Source: Eubacterium sp. (GTDB lineage: Bacteria; Bacillota; Clostridia; Lachnospirales; Lachnospiraceae). From it: DNA of 40,304 bases. Every line of letters begins with the position of its first letter. The stretch's first letter is position 1. The DNA lies in contig JAGABX010000035.1 in the NCBI GenBank assembly GCA_017614395.1, positions 1-40,304 of the forward strand, written 5' to 3'. The position numbers and the translations under genes were made by a program. The notes beneath the pieces were generated by a model. It worked only from the letters and a program-made list of their open reading frames with translations. It ran no database searches and had not been told where the DNA came from. Of this stretch, positions 15,736 through 24,662 are shown one piece after another.

Positions 15736-16890
15736 TTACCAAAACGCCTTCAAAACCTTTTTATATTTCTTGATCAGCTTTTTGATGTTTTTAGCCTGCT
15801 CAGCTGTTATCTTGCATTTATATTTGCGATTGTGGACGGTGTCCTTCACGGTGATCACCGGCTTTTTCACGGACAGTATCTCGTTCAGAGTGTCAAGACG
15901 CGACAGATGTGTGTTGCTGTCCGCAGACAGGTAAAAAGTTCCCTGCGTACGGATCTGCCAACGGATATAACTGCCGATCGTTTTGTACCTGCAGGTGGTG
16001 GAACCGGATATCGAAACCGTCTTGCCGCCACCGGAGAATTTCATTGTTTTGAATGACCGCGAAACCTTGTCCTTTATCTCCACAAACGAGCGCAACTCAA
16101 CTCCTAAACGAAGTATCGAATGGTCGCCTTCCTTTTTCGCGATGATCTTTGGATAATAATAAATCGTCTCATCGCCTGAGCCGTACGTGTAGTCGCCCGG
16201 ATGTACCTTGAACACCCAGTATAATCCGTCATAGAGTGTCAGCGTTGATGCGGAGCTGCCTTCATCTGCAAACAGCATTTTATCAGCCTTCTGTTTGCTC
16301 AGTTTTTTACGCAGATTGCTGTAGGAAACCTTTTTTGCCGTGACCGCAACATCACAGACCATTTCCTTTACTACGTTCCCGCACCACAGGACATGCACGA
16401 CAATTTTCGCCTTGCCGGTATTTTCTCCGCGCACGTTTCCGTTATTATTCACGGTAACAACCCTGGTATCCGTGGATGTCATAACAACATCACAGCCCGA
16501 GCCGGTCACGCAGCCACAGACGGTCAGAACCGTTTTTTGGGCAGGGTGAATGTCTAACCTCGCAGCGCCTAACGAAACGCTCTCTGCTACCGGTTCGGTC
16601 GAAGGGTCTATAACCTGCGGAGTAGGCACAACCGGAACCTCTGTCCCGGGATCCGTTGTTCCGGGAGCTGTCGTCGGCTCACCCGGCTGGATAATTATCT
16701 CACCGTTCGGCGTCGCCGTTGGAACATCCGGCTGGATAACTATCGAGCCTCCCGGAGTCTGCGTCGGTGAATTGTCATTCTCGATATACGGGCGGGTCTC
16801 CTCGGCGGATGCCTCAGGCCTCATAGCCCTGATTCCCAGCGCTGTCAAAAATATTATTGCCGCCAGGAAAACTATCTTTCTGGTTTTCAT
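15736..16890 (-). CDS. Secreted Big2-like protein of unknown function
   Basis: The 384-aa protein has an N-terminal signal or anchor (residues 4-23). A Pro/Thr linker follows, with two near-copies of an IVIQPDVPTATPNG-type unit at 49-77. Residues about 108-185 look like a Big2 Ig-like domain (VMTSTDTRVVTVNNNGNV), with an unusual set of cysteines at 125, 127, 133, 170 and 179 that could form disulfides. The C-terminal 200 residues are basic and beta-rich (GSYIRWQIRTQGTFYL) and match no domain I know. The stop of the S41-like gene lies 15 nt upstream, so the two are probably co-transcribed. It is likely a surface protein. Confidence 0.8.
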   Translation of the reverse strand: MKTRKIVFLAAIIFLTALGIRAMRPEASAEETRPYIENDNSPTQTPGGSIVIQPDVPTATPNGEIIIQPGEPTTAPGTTDPGTEVPVVPTPQVIDPSTEPVAESVSLGAARLDIHPAQKTVLTVCGCVTGSGCDVVMTSTDTRVVTVNNNGNVRGENTGKAKIVVHVLWCGNVVKEMVCDVAVTAKKVSYSNLRKKLSKQKADKMLFADEGSSASTLTLYDGLYWVFKVHPGDYTYGSGDETIYYYPKIIAKKEGDHSILRLGVELRSFVEIKDKVSRSFKTMKFSGGGKTVSISGSTTCRYKTIGSYIRWQIRTQGTFYLSADSNTHLSRLDTLNEILSVKKPVITVKDTVHNRKYKCKITAEQAKNIKKLIKKYKKVLKAFW

Positions 16891-16905
16891 TGTAACATCA
16901 ACCCC

Positions 16906-18867
16906 TTAATCTATCTTTTTGATCAGTGCATTAACATATTCCCTGTCATAGAGTTTGGTCAGGTCACGGATATATACATCCGGATCCGCTCCCCTGTCTA
17001 CATTGTAGAATGAACCGTTTTTGTAAAAGCTGAACTGCCACGGACTTGAGATGTTAAATATGGATCCATATGCAGTGCTCGCGCAATAAAGGGCACAGCT
17101 GCCGCCTCCGCTGGTCTGGCCGATCATAGTGACCTTGCCGGAATCCTTGAACGCACAGGAAACGAAATTACCACTGGAGAAACTCAGGCGCGAGGTCAGG
17201 CAATAGAGGTTCAGACCTGTGAACGTATCCTTGTCATCAAACACGCCGTCCAGATTGTTGTCCACATAGTACTGAGCATAGGTCATGGCATTGGTTATCG
17301 TGTCCTTCGTTGCCACCGCAGCCTTGCCTAAAAAGGTTCCAACCAGATATACCGCAGCGTAGATGGTGCCGCCTCCGTTCGTAGAGAGATCCAAAACCAC
17401 ATTTTTGATCGGAGAATTTGCCCGCCGGATCTGGCTGTGAGCATACATCATCAGCTTGACCGTATCCTCTCCTACCTCGGTCAGATCCCCAGGAACCGCA
17501 GTGTATTCAGCCGACGAACCAACTTCTACCTCAAAATCATCAAAGCTGATATATGCCGTATCACCTAACTCATAATAGGGCAGCCCGGCATTGGGATTTT
17601 TGTCCCTGGCAGCCTTCAACACGCCCTTCTGGCTAAAGTATGCATTCCTCGAGATTGACTGCACTGATCCGCCGATCGCGTTTTGGATATCACCTGTCGT
17701 AGCATATTTTGACTGACAGGATGTTGACAGAAACCTCGTATGCAAATCATCAATATACACATTGATCAGCTCGTACAGTCCCTCCTCAAATTCGGAAACA
17801 TCCGTGGATTTTAATTTCACCATGAGGCCGCTGTTACGAAAAAAATCGGCAAAACAGGTAATTCCATGCGTATCCTTCAACCCGTACCGGTGGTCCAGCA
17901 TGATACAAAGTTCGTTATAATTGTACTCCGCAAATTCCTTGCTCGGTGTTTTCTTCTCAGTCTTGTGATAAATCTCGGCCATCTCCGGATCCAATCCTGA
18001 AATGTCCGTCACAAAAATGTACTCTCCGTTGTATAAAAAGTTTAGCTGCATCCTCTGGAAGAAAAAGTCATTCAATGTCTGAAGCGGTATCAGATTTCCT
18101 TTATCAGACTGCACCAGTTCAATGCCATAAGCACCCAGATTGACCATCATATCGTTTCCGTACAAAGTGGTGCTGACTGATTTATCCTTTTTAAAGATTT
18201 TATCGTTTGATTTGATCTGGTCGTTACCAATCAGGTTTTCATCCTTCTGGAAAAAGGCATTTTCATCGGAAAACCATATCGAGTTCTCATCATAACTGAT
18301 CTCTGCGATCGCCTGGCCCTTCCGGTCGAGTCTGGTTACTGAATCGGTTTGACTCAGCTTTATATCAGGATTCAGGGAAGCGCCTGAAAAATAATCCGTC
18401 AGCTGTTCGATCAATTCCTTCTCACTCAAATAAGGGATATCGCCGCCATCCACAAAATACAGTGAAAACTTCTTGGTATCAATGCCGTAAATGGGAACAG
18501 TTATTTCCTTTGCCTTCCTCTTTTTATTTGAGGTTACCTTTACCTTGACGGTTCCGACATTGACCGTTTTTTCATCCTTGGTCTGTTTGACAACGATCTT
18601 GGTAGAGCCTTCCTTTTTGCCGGTGACCTTTCCTTTTTTTGTAACCGTTGCGATCCCGGTATCCTTCGACTTGAATGAATAGGTCGCGCCGGATACCTTT
18701 TTCTTCAACATGATCGTGCTGCTCTGACCTACTGAAACTGTCATGTTCGAGCTGACTATGACAGCCTTTTCCGCAGCCGATGCGGGCTTCTCCGATACGG
18801 TCACACCGCCGACAGCCAACGCGAATGTCATCATAACAGCGCATGTTCTCATCTGTGCTTTTCTCAT
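16906..18867 (-). CDS. Secreted protein: Big2 domain plus S41 (C-terminal processing) peptidase-like domain
   Basis: From the ATG at 18867, behind AAGGAGG, the protein has 653 residues. Residues 1-31 are a signal peptide ending in ASA. Residues about 33-115 are a Big2 domain (TYSFKSKDTGIATVTKKGKV), followed by a middle region without a clear domain. The C-terminal third has S41 protease features: VVLDLSTNGGGT, then a strand leading to SFSSGNF with a candidate nucleophile Ser564, and IGQTSGGGS. I do not see the classic Ser-Lys pattern of tail-specific proteases, so activity is uncertain. An upstream in-frame start at 18930 would overlap the membrane-protein gene. It is part of a run with the membrane protein before it and the Big2 protein after it. 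Confidence 0.82.
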   Translation of the reverse strand: MRKAQMRTCAVMMTFALAVGGVTVSEKPASAAEKAVIVSSNMTVSVGQSSTIMLKKKVSGATYSFKSKDTGIATVTKKGKVTGKKEGSTKIVVKQTKDEKTVNVGTVKVKVTSNKKRKAKEITVPIYGIDTKKFSLYFVDGGDIPYLSEKELIEQLTDYFSGASLNPDIKLSQTDSVTRLDRKGQAIAEISYDENSIWFSDENAFFQKDENLIGNDQIKSNDKIFKKDKSVSTTLYGNDMMVNLGAYGIELVQSDKGNLIPLQTLNDFFFQRMQLNFLYNGEYIFVTDISGLDPEMAEIYHKTEKKTPSKEFAEYNYNELCIMLDHRYGLKDTHGITCFADFFRNSGLMVKLKSTDVSEFEEGLYELINVYIDDLHTRFLSTSCQSKYATTGDIQNAIGGSVQSISRNAYFSQKGVLKAARDKNPNAGLPYYELGDTAYISFDDFEVEVGSSAEYTAVPGDLTEVGEDTVKLMMYAHSQIRRANSPIKNVVLDLSTNGGGTIYAAVYLVGTFLGKAAVATKDTITNAMTYAQYYVDNNLDGVFDDKDTFTGLNLYCLTSRLSFSSGNFVSCAFKDSGKVTMIGQTSGGGSCALYCASTAYGSIFNISSPWQFSFYKNGSFYNVDRGADPDVYIRDLTKLYDREYVNALIKKID

Positions 18868-18892
18868 GTAATACCTCCTTAAAAAAAGCGTT

Positions 18893-19642
18893 TTAAACCC
18901 CCTTGTACTTAACGCGCAAATATATGGCAAACAGAATCATGCCTACGGTGCTGATCAGTTGGAATGCAATGGATGTCCATGAGATGCCTACCTGCACACC
19001 GAACAGTGCCACCTTGTTTATGTTAAGGATACAAAACGCCAGCAGCAATGCAACGGCAACAACCGCGGATATGATCGTGAAGGTTTTGTTCCCCAGCATC
19101 ACGGCCGTTATAACGACTCCGAGCAACAGGGCAAATATCATGATGAGGTTTTTGAACCCGTCCATATGGCTGTAAATCGTGGTCAGTTCATTTTCGTAGT
19201 TATCTATCGCGCTCACATCAACAATGAAATTGTGATACATGACTAAAAAGATTGTCTGGAGAATTCCGATTCCTGTCAGGATTACCGCCCAGAGACCCAG
19301 CAGCCTTTGTATCATCTCCGCAGGGAGTGCAGACAGGTTTTCACCGAATTTATCCTCCTGGAGACGCCCCATCATGGCTCTGTCATCCTTGTCCACAACA
19401 CCAATATAGTGTTTGACGCGCATTATGGCAAGCATAATAACGATCAGGGAGAGTACATATGCACAGGCGATTAAGGTATGCTGCATAATCCAGACAGATA
19501 TGTCTATTCCCGTAGCCGCGTTTTCACTTCCTCCCCCCATTATTCTCCTGAGCACATGCTGAGAAGCGGTTGATACCAATTGGATCAGTGTTGTTATTAT
19601 CAATGTAGTTGATAACAGATGCTTTTTACTTGAAAGATACAT
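18893..19642 (-). CDS. Multi-span membrane protein of unknown function
   Basis: The 249-aa protein starts at an ATG with GGAGG six bases upstream; a TTG at 19648 is in frame but poorly placed. Hydrophobic spans lie near 10-30, 50-75, 115-135, 160-180, 183-203 and 215-240, giving about six segments with short loops. A charged loop at 78-108 is probably cytoplasmic. I do not recognise the family. It follows the second ABC exporter by 63 nt without an obvious terminator and precedes the S41-like gene by 25 nt. It could be the last membrane part of the large operon or the first gene of the surface-protein run. Confidence 0.75.
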   Translation of the reverse strand: MYLSSKKHLLSTTLIITTLIQLVSTASQHVLRRIMGGGSENAATGIDISVWIMQHTLIACAYVLSLIVIMLAIMRVKHYIGVVDKDDRAMMGRLQEDKFGENLSALPAEMIQRLLGLWAVILTGIGILQTIFLVMYHNFIVDVSAIDNYENELTTIYSHMDGFKNLIMIFALLLGVVITAVMLGNKTFTIISAVVAVALLLAFCILNINKVALFGVQVGISWTSIAFQLISTVGMILFAIYLRVKYKGV

Positions 19643-19705
19643 CTTCAACCTCCGTTCTGTTCTTCAGATTTACAGTAAACATAAATAGCATTACATTTTC
19701 ATGTA

Positions 19706-21484
19706 CTATGCCACATCCCCTTCGCCGTTGTCAAACTGGCTCATGTACAGATCTGCGTAGAAGCCTTTCTTCGCCATGAGCTCGTCATGCGTTCCGGTCT
19801 CAAGCACATCGCCGTCCTTGAGCACCAGGATGACATCCGCGTTTTTGATCGTGGAGAGACGATGCGCGATAACGAAGCTGGTCCTCCCCTCCATCAGCGT
19901 ATCGAGAGCCTTCTGGATGAGCAACTCGGTACGTGTATCGACCGATGATGTAGCCTCGTCGAGGATCAGGATCGGCGCATTTTTGATCATCGCGCGCGCG
20001 ATCGTGATGAGCTGTTTCTGTCCGGAGGAGATGTCTCCCTCCTCGCGGATCAGCGTGTCTGCGCCGTCCGGAGCCGTCCGTATAAACTCGGTCAGACCGG
20101 CATCATCAACTGTCTTTTTAAATAACTCATCGGTAACGCCTTCCTTGGAATAAATGATATTGTCCCGAATCGAAGCCTGGAACGTCCAGGTATCCTGAAG
20201 AACTATACTGATGAGATCGTGAAGCGTCTCACGAGGCATGTCGTAAATCGAGGTTCCGTTGATGCGAATGTCGCCGCTGTTCAGTTCGTAGAAACGTGTC
20301 AGCAGGTTTATGATCGTCGATTTTCCGGCACCGGTCGGCCCGACAATGGCAACCTTCTGACCCGGCTTCACATCCAATGAAAAATCATTGATGATGATAT
20401 GATCCTTGACATAGCCGAACTTGATATGGTCAAAGGAAACCTGCCCGGTTACCTTTTTCTCGTCCACGGATGTATGGCCCTCGTCGGTCATTTCTTCGTT
20501 TTCCAGCATAGTGAAGATTCGTTTCGCGCCCGCGAGTGCCGGCTGGATGTTGCCCACCGACTGCGTGACTGTGGAGACCTGATCCGAAAACATCTTGACA
20601 TATGAGATAAATGCCACAATAGTACCGACATCCGTCTGTCCCTTCATCACGAGCAGAGCGCCGACGATGCAGACAACAACGTACCCCAGGTTACTCGAGA
20701 ACGATGAAACAGGCATCAGCACCGAGGTGGCAAACTGGCTCTTCCAGGTTGAACTGTACAACTCGTCATTCAACGCCAGAAAACTCTCCGTGACCTCTCT
20801 CTCCGCGCCGAACGATTTGATGACGAGATGGCCCTTGATATCCTCGTTCACTGCTGAGTTCAGTCCTGCCAAACGGTTCTGGTTCATGGAGAACAGCGGT
20901 GAGGATTTTTTCAGGATAATTGCGGATATGGTCACTCCGACGAGGGACGCCACGATCGTAGTGATCGCGAGGATCCAGTTCATCGTAAACATCATTACAA
21001 ATGCACCTAAAATCGTACAAACAGCGACGATCATAGACGGCAGTGTATTGGCAAATGACTGTGATACCGTGTCGACGTCATTTGTCATTGTGGAGAGGAC
21101 CTCGCCCTCCGGATTGGTATCAAAATAATTCAACGGGATCTTGTTTGCTTTTTCATTGATATCACGACGCATTTTCTGCGCGGTTCGCATTGACATGACC
21201 GGAGTCAGCATCGTCTGGATGAAATTGCATAAAAAGGAACCGCCGAGTATCGCAAACGCGATCATGGCTGTGGTCCAGATCTTTTCCGCATCCATTTCAC
21301 CATTGATGCCTTCTTCAATATAGTTTGTGATGTCCGCGATAAAGCCCGGCGCAAGAACGTTCAGTATAGCACCGGTCAGCGAAAGGACGAGCACTGCGGC
21401 GAGTATTCCCCACCAGGGCTTCATATAGAGCAGGAGCCTTCCGAATGCGCCTTTTTCTTTTTTCTGATTATTCTGCTTGCTCAT
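19706..21484 (-). CDS. ABC exporter subunit with consensus catalytic site (heterodimer partner B, copy 1)
   Basis: This 592-aa half-transporter has six membrane segments in residues about 20-325 and a nucleotide-binding domain with Walker A GPTGAGKST (Lys388), Walker B ILILDEATSS (Asp509, catalytic Glu510) and H-loop IAHRLST. Its signature motif is ISSGQKQL instead of LSGGQ. That altered signature pairs with the altered Walker site of the partner encoded 1 nt upstream, the pattern of heterodimeric exporters with one strong and one weak ATP site. Its ribosome binding site lies inside the end of the partner gene, which couples translation. It is the last gene of the acyltransferase run, so its cargo may be the product of that pathway; this is inferred from position. 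Confidence 0.93.
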   Translation of the reverse strand: MSKQNNQKKEKGAFGRLLLYMKPWWGILAAVLVLSLTGAILNVLAPGFIADITNYIEEGINGEMDAEKIWTTAMIAFAILGGSFLCNFIQTMLTPVMSMRTAQKMRRDINEKANKIPLNYFDTNPEGEVLSTMTNDVDTVSQSFANTLPSMIVAVCTILGAFVMMFTMNWILAITTIVASLVGVTISAIILKKSSPLFSMNQNRLAGLNSAVNEDIKGHLVIKSFGAEREVTESFLALNDELYSSTWKSQFATSVLMPVSSFSSNLGYVVVCIVGALLVMKGQTDVGTIVAFISYVKMFSDQVSTVTQSVGNIQPALAGAKRIFTMLENEEMTDEGHTSVDEKKVTGQVSFDHIKFGYVKDHIIINDFSLDVKPGQKVAIVGPTGAGKSTIINLLTRFYELNSGDIRINGTSIYDMPRETLHDLISIVLQDTWTFQASIRDNIIYSKEGVTDELFKKTVDDAGLTEFIRTAPDGADTLIREEGDISSGQKQLITIARAMIKNAPILILDEATSSVDTRTELLIQKALDTLMEGRTSFVIAHRLSTIKNADVILVLKDGDVLETGTHDELMAKKGFYADLYMSQFDNGEGDVA

Positions 21485-21485
21485 A

Positions 21486-23243
21486 TCATCCCACCTCCTT
21501 TGTCAGCATCTGCGACGATGCGATTTCCTGATAGATCGGGCAATTCGCGAGCAGCTCCTCATGCGTTCCGCTGCCGACAATCTCGCCCTTGTCTAAAACG
21601 AGGATATTGTCCGCATGCATGATGCTGCCGATACGCTGGCCGACAATTATCTGGGTGGCATCCTTCGCATGGCTTCGGAGTGTTTTTCGAAGTGTCGCGT
21701 CTGTCTTGAAATCGAGTGCGGAGAAGGAATCATCAAACAGGTACATCTCCGGATCACGACAAACAGCACGTGAAATTGTCAGGCGCTGGCGCTGGCCGCC
21801 GGAGAAATTGGAACCGCCCTCCTCTACTCTGGCCTCGTAGCCGCCTTCCTTTTTCTCAATGAAATCACGGGACTGGCCGATCTCGGAGGCCTTTTTGATA
21901 TCCGACAGTGTGTTCTGCAGTCCGGTTCTCTGGCCGTAGTCGATGTTTGAGTAGATCGTTCCTGAGAACAAAAAGCTTTTCTGTGGAACATAACCGAGCC
22001 GGTCGCGCAGAGCCCACAGCTTGTAATCCCGGACGTCACGTCCGTCCACCATGACAACGCCCTCTGTCGCGTCGTAGAAACGTGGGATCAGATTCATCAG
22101 CGTCGTTTTGCCCGAACCGGTTGCCCCGACAATTGCCACGGTCTGTCCGCGCTCCACTCTAAATGAAATATTTGAAAGCACGTTTTCAGGAGAACCGGGA
22201 TATCTGAACGACACATCACGAAACTCGATCGTTCCGATCTGGCCGTTCGCGCCTGTTTCAGCATGTCCGTCCTTTATTGCATTTTCCGTGTACAATACCT
22301 CGTTGATTCGCTTGATCGAAACAACCGTCCTCGGGAGAGCCGCAATGATGATGATCATCATGGCAAATGCGGAGATTGCCTGGACCGCATACGAGGAGAA
22401 CACAACCATTTCAGCAAACAGGCTCTGTTTCTCCGTTGTCTCGACCAGTTCGCGTATCATGACGCCACCGAGATAAACGATGATCAAGTTGAGCAGGTTG
22501 ATACTCAGTGTGAAGAACGGTCCGACGGAACCGATCAGACGGTTTGCCGTGATATTGTTTTTCGTAAGATCGCTGTTGACGGTCTCAAACTGGTTTTTCT
22601 GATAATCATAGCCGTTGTAGGCATGTACGACACGCATACCGGTCAGGTGCTCCTTGGTGATCCGGTTGATAGTATCCATGAGTTTTTGCACCCTGGTGGT
22701 TTTGGAAATTGAACACAGGAACAGCGTGAGCGCGATGATGGTCAGAATCACCGCGACTGCGATGGTGACCGTAAGCCATTTTCCGTTGCTGCCCATTTTC
22801 ATAACGGCAATCACGACGGTGATCGGCGCCTGAATCAGGATCTGCAGACCCATTCCGGAGAAGTTCTGGATCTGGGCTATATCGTTTGTGCATCGTGTGA
22901 TCAGGCTCGACGGAGAGAGCGTGTTCATGTCCGCCAGGTCGAATGAAATAATTTTCTGGAAGGTTTCCGCGCGCATACGCTGAATTACCTTGGAGGTCAG
23001 CAGCGCGAGGCAGAGACCTCCGAGCACAGCACACGCAACAGACCCGAGTGTGCAGAGCAGCATCAGGATCGCCGGCATTACGAGATCGCCGATATCTCCA
23101 TTTCCTGCCTGCATGGCGTTGGTGATGCCTTGCATGAAATCAGGCAATTTCAGGGACAGGAGTACCTGACCGAAAATCAGCCCGACAAACAGCACGAAGT
23201 ATACCCACTCCTGTGCCTTCATGTAGGATAGAATCTTTTTCAT
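21486..23243 (-). CDS. ABC exporter subunit with degenerate catalytic site (heterodimer partner A, copy 1)
   Basis: This 585-aa half-transporter has a six-span membrane domain and a nucleotide-binding domain with Walker A GATGSGKTT (Lys379) and an intact signature NFSGGQRQR. Walker B reads YLFDDSFSALD, with Asp505 where the catalytic Glu should be, and the H-loop His is replaced by Gln536 (VGQRIGS). Both changes weaken ATP hydrolysis at this site, as in known asymmetric exporters. It forms the heterodimer with the gene 1 nt downstream. The start has GGAGG about 11 nt upstream. A 126-nt gap with a hairpin-forming sequence separates it from the last acyltransferase gene. Confidence 0.93.
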   Translation of the reverse strand: MKKILSYMKAQEWVYFVLFVGLIFGQVLLSLKLPDFMQGITNAMQAGNGDIGDLVMPAILMLLCTLGSVACAVLGGLCLALLTSKVIQRMRAETFQKIISFDLADMNTLSPSSLITRCTNDIAQIQNFSGMGLQILIQAPITVVIAVMKMGSNGKWLTVTIAVAVILTIIALTLFLCSISKTTRVQKLMDTINRITKEHLTGMRVVHAYNGYDYQKNQFETVNSDLTKNNITANRLIGSVGPFFTLSINLLNLIIVYLGGVMIRELVETTEKQSLFAEMVVFSSYAVQAISAFAMMIIIIAALPRTVVSIKRINEVLYTENAIKDGHAETGANGQIGTIEFRDVSFRYPGSPENVLSNISFRVERGQTVAIVGATGSGKTTLMNLIPRFYDATEGVVMVDGRDVRDYKLWALRDRLGYVPQKSFLFSGTIYSNIDYGQRTGLQNTLSDIKKASEIGQSRDFIEKKEGGYEARVEEGGSNFSGGQRQRLTISRAVCRDPEMYLFDDSFSALDFKTDATLRKTLRSHAKDATQIIVGQRIGSIMHADNILVLDKGEIVGSGTHEELLANCPIYQEIASSQMLTKEVG

Positions 23244-23270
23244 GAGTTGTTATGCCTCCTTTTTTATATT

Positions 23271-23320
23271 GAGATCCTTCGGCTCGCTGACGGGATTCGC
23301 CCATGCGTGCCGGGGATGAC
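23271..23320. repeat. Hairpin-forming intergenic element resembling dispersed REP-like repeats
   Basis: Between acyltransferase 1 and the exporter, GGCTCGC (23281-23287) and GCGTGCC (23305-23311) form a stem with one mismatch, with a GGG/CCC inner stem. The minus-strand ends GTCATCCCCGG and GCCGAAGGATCTC resemble a dispersed intergenic repeat type seen in many genomes. There is only one copy in this window, so the repeat nature is a guess from pattern. Confidence 0.35.
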
Positions 23321-23369
23321 TGTTCATTTTCTGTAAAAGTCTGACGGCTGGATAATCCGCCGCATAGTA

Positions 23370-24596
23370 TCAGACGGTCGGAGTATCCGAATCTAAATCC
23401 ACCGGATGCGCCGCAGCATGCACGCGCGCCGGAACACCCATCTCCGTGATAACCTCCGACAGTGCCTGCAGGTATTCATCCGTCGCCTGTCCGAACTGGA
23501 GCAGGACAATGAACTCTCCGTTCAGATCCATCATGTAACAGTTCATATGCGCGTTGGTCGGCATTTCAAAATCCACGATATGCGAGGTGTTTTTGCCGAT
23601 GTCCAAACGTCCCATGTAGGTGATCAGCGCATACTGGTCCACCTGCTGCCACGCATAAGTTTTGCAGAACTCGCCCATGGTTTTTATGTAGTCCGCCTGT
23701 CGCTGGTAGTTCATTAATTCACGTATATGTGATGCGGTTTCGCTGACTTTTTCCTCCTGCACGCCCTCATAATCGGTATAGGCAAGCGCCATGGACAAAC
23801 AGTTGGAAATACAGTCCTCGTGATGCAGCGCCTGTCTCGCGCTGAGTGTGAAGGAAAAGGCAACCCCGCGTCGCTCCTCGGGATGCAGCCTGTACGCCGC
23901 CCTCGCCAGCGCAACACAGAGCAATGATGACGGATTGCCGCCGCGCGATTTGCTTAATTTTATAAACTCCTCCGAGGAAAAACGGATCGATCCCATCGGA
24001 ATGGTGCCGTCCTCCATCTGAGCGATTTTTTCATCGGTAAAATACTCGCTGTTGAACGGGTAAGTGACGAGAGCCTGATTCTCAAAATTCTCAAAATCCG
24101 CGCCACCGAGTACACAATAATAATCATCGAGTACACGCCCCTCGCGCGTCTCCACCGATGGATTATCGTCCTCCTCACCGGTAAAAAGCGCGAGATAAAA
24201 ATACAGATAGGTGCGGAATATCATCGTCAGGCCGCCGCCGTCAACGAGAGAATGGTAGGCGCTGACGGATACCCTGTTCCCATCATAGGTCGTGCTGATC
24301 ACTCGCCCACGGGCCTCCTCGCTGCCGGGAGTGATCGGGTTTTTGCTGCGGATCGGTTTTGATGTCCTGCTGTCATCTGCATAGTATTTGATGTTTCCGT
24401 CCGCCGTACTCGGGACGCAGTCGATGATGGGGTAGACGCGTTTTGTTTTCTCCCATGCCTCCGCGAGTATCTCCGAATCGATCTCATGATCCAGCGTCGC
24501 TGTGTAGCGCAGGTGAATAGGATTGTTATTGTCCATCAGCCAGAACAGATTTTTCTCGGTGCCGAGATCCAGAACGCATGCTTTTTCACTTGCCAT
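23370..24596 (-). CDS. Condensation-like CoA-dependent acyltransferase, paralogue 1
   Basis: The 408-aa protein has the catalytic HxxxDG motif of the chloramphenicol acetyltransferase/condensation superfamily as His115-Ser-Leu-Val-Asp119-Gly in SAYHSLVDGGG. The first His of the NRPS HHxxxDG form is a Tyr here, as in stand-alone acyltransferases of the PapA or alcohol-acetyltransferase type. The N-terminal lobe carries FWLMDNNNPIH and DHEIDSEIL, and the C-terminal lobe GNPSSLLCVALA, NCLSMALAY, YMGRLDIG and MMDLNGEFIVLLQFG. It would move an acyl group from a thioester or adenylate to an alcohol or amine; the substrate is unknown. An AGAGGAG site precedes the ATG. It is the last of four paralogues and follows a leader element shared with cheX. 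Confidence 0.85.
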   Translation of the reverse strand: MASEKACVLDLGTEKNLFWLMDNNNPIHLRYTATLDHEIDSEILAEAWEKTKRVYPIIDCVPSTADGNIKYYADDSRTSKPIRSKNPITPGSEEARGRVISTTYDGNRVSVSAYHSLVDGGGLTMIFRTYLYFYLALFTGEEDDNPSVETREGRVLDDYYCVLGGADFENFENQALVTYPFNSEYFTDEKIAQMEDGTIPMGSIRFSSEEFIKLSKSRGGNPSSLLCVALARAAYRLHPEERRGVAFSFTLSARQALHHEDCISNCLSMALAYTDYEGVQEEKVSETASHIRELMNYQRQADYIKTMGEFCKTYAWQQVDQYALITYMGRLDIGKNTSHIVDFEMPTNAHMNCYMMDLNGEFIVLLQFGQATDEYLQALSEVITEMGVPARVHAAAHPVDLDSDTPTV

Positions 24597-24603
24597 TTAT
24601 TCG

Positions 24604-24662
24604 CTCCTCTTATCTTGTATGATTACTCTAATGAAACCGTCCGGTTGCATCAGCCGTATCCC
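24604..24662 (-). promoter_or_regulatory. 59-nt conserved leader element (copy 2)
   Basis: This matches 7706-7764 before cheX without gaps at 46 of 59 positions and, like it, ends in the AGAGGAG ribosome binding site. It occupies the whole gap between acyltransferase 2 and acyltransferase 1. The CGGACGGTTTC part could pair with GAACAGTCCG (minus strand of 24668-24677) at the end of the preceding gene, a looser version of the pairing seen before cheX. Confidence 0.5.
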
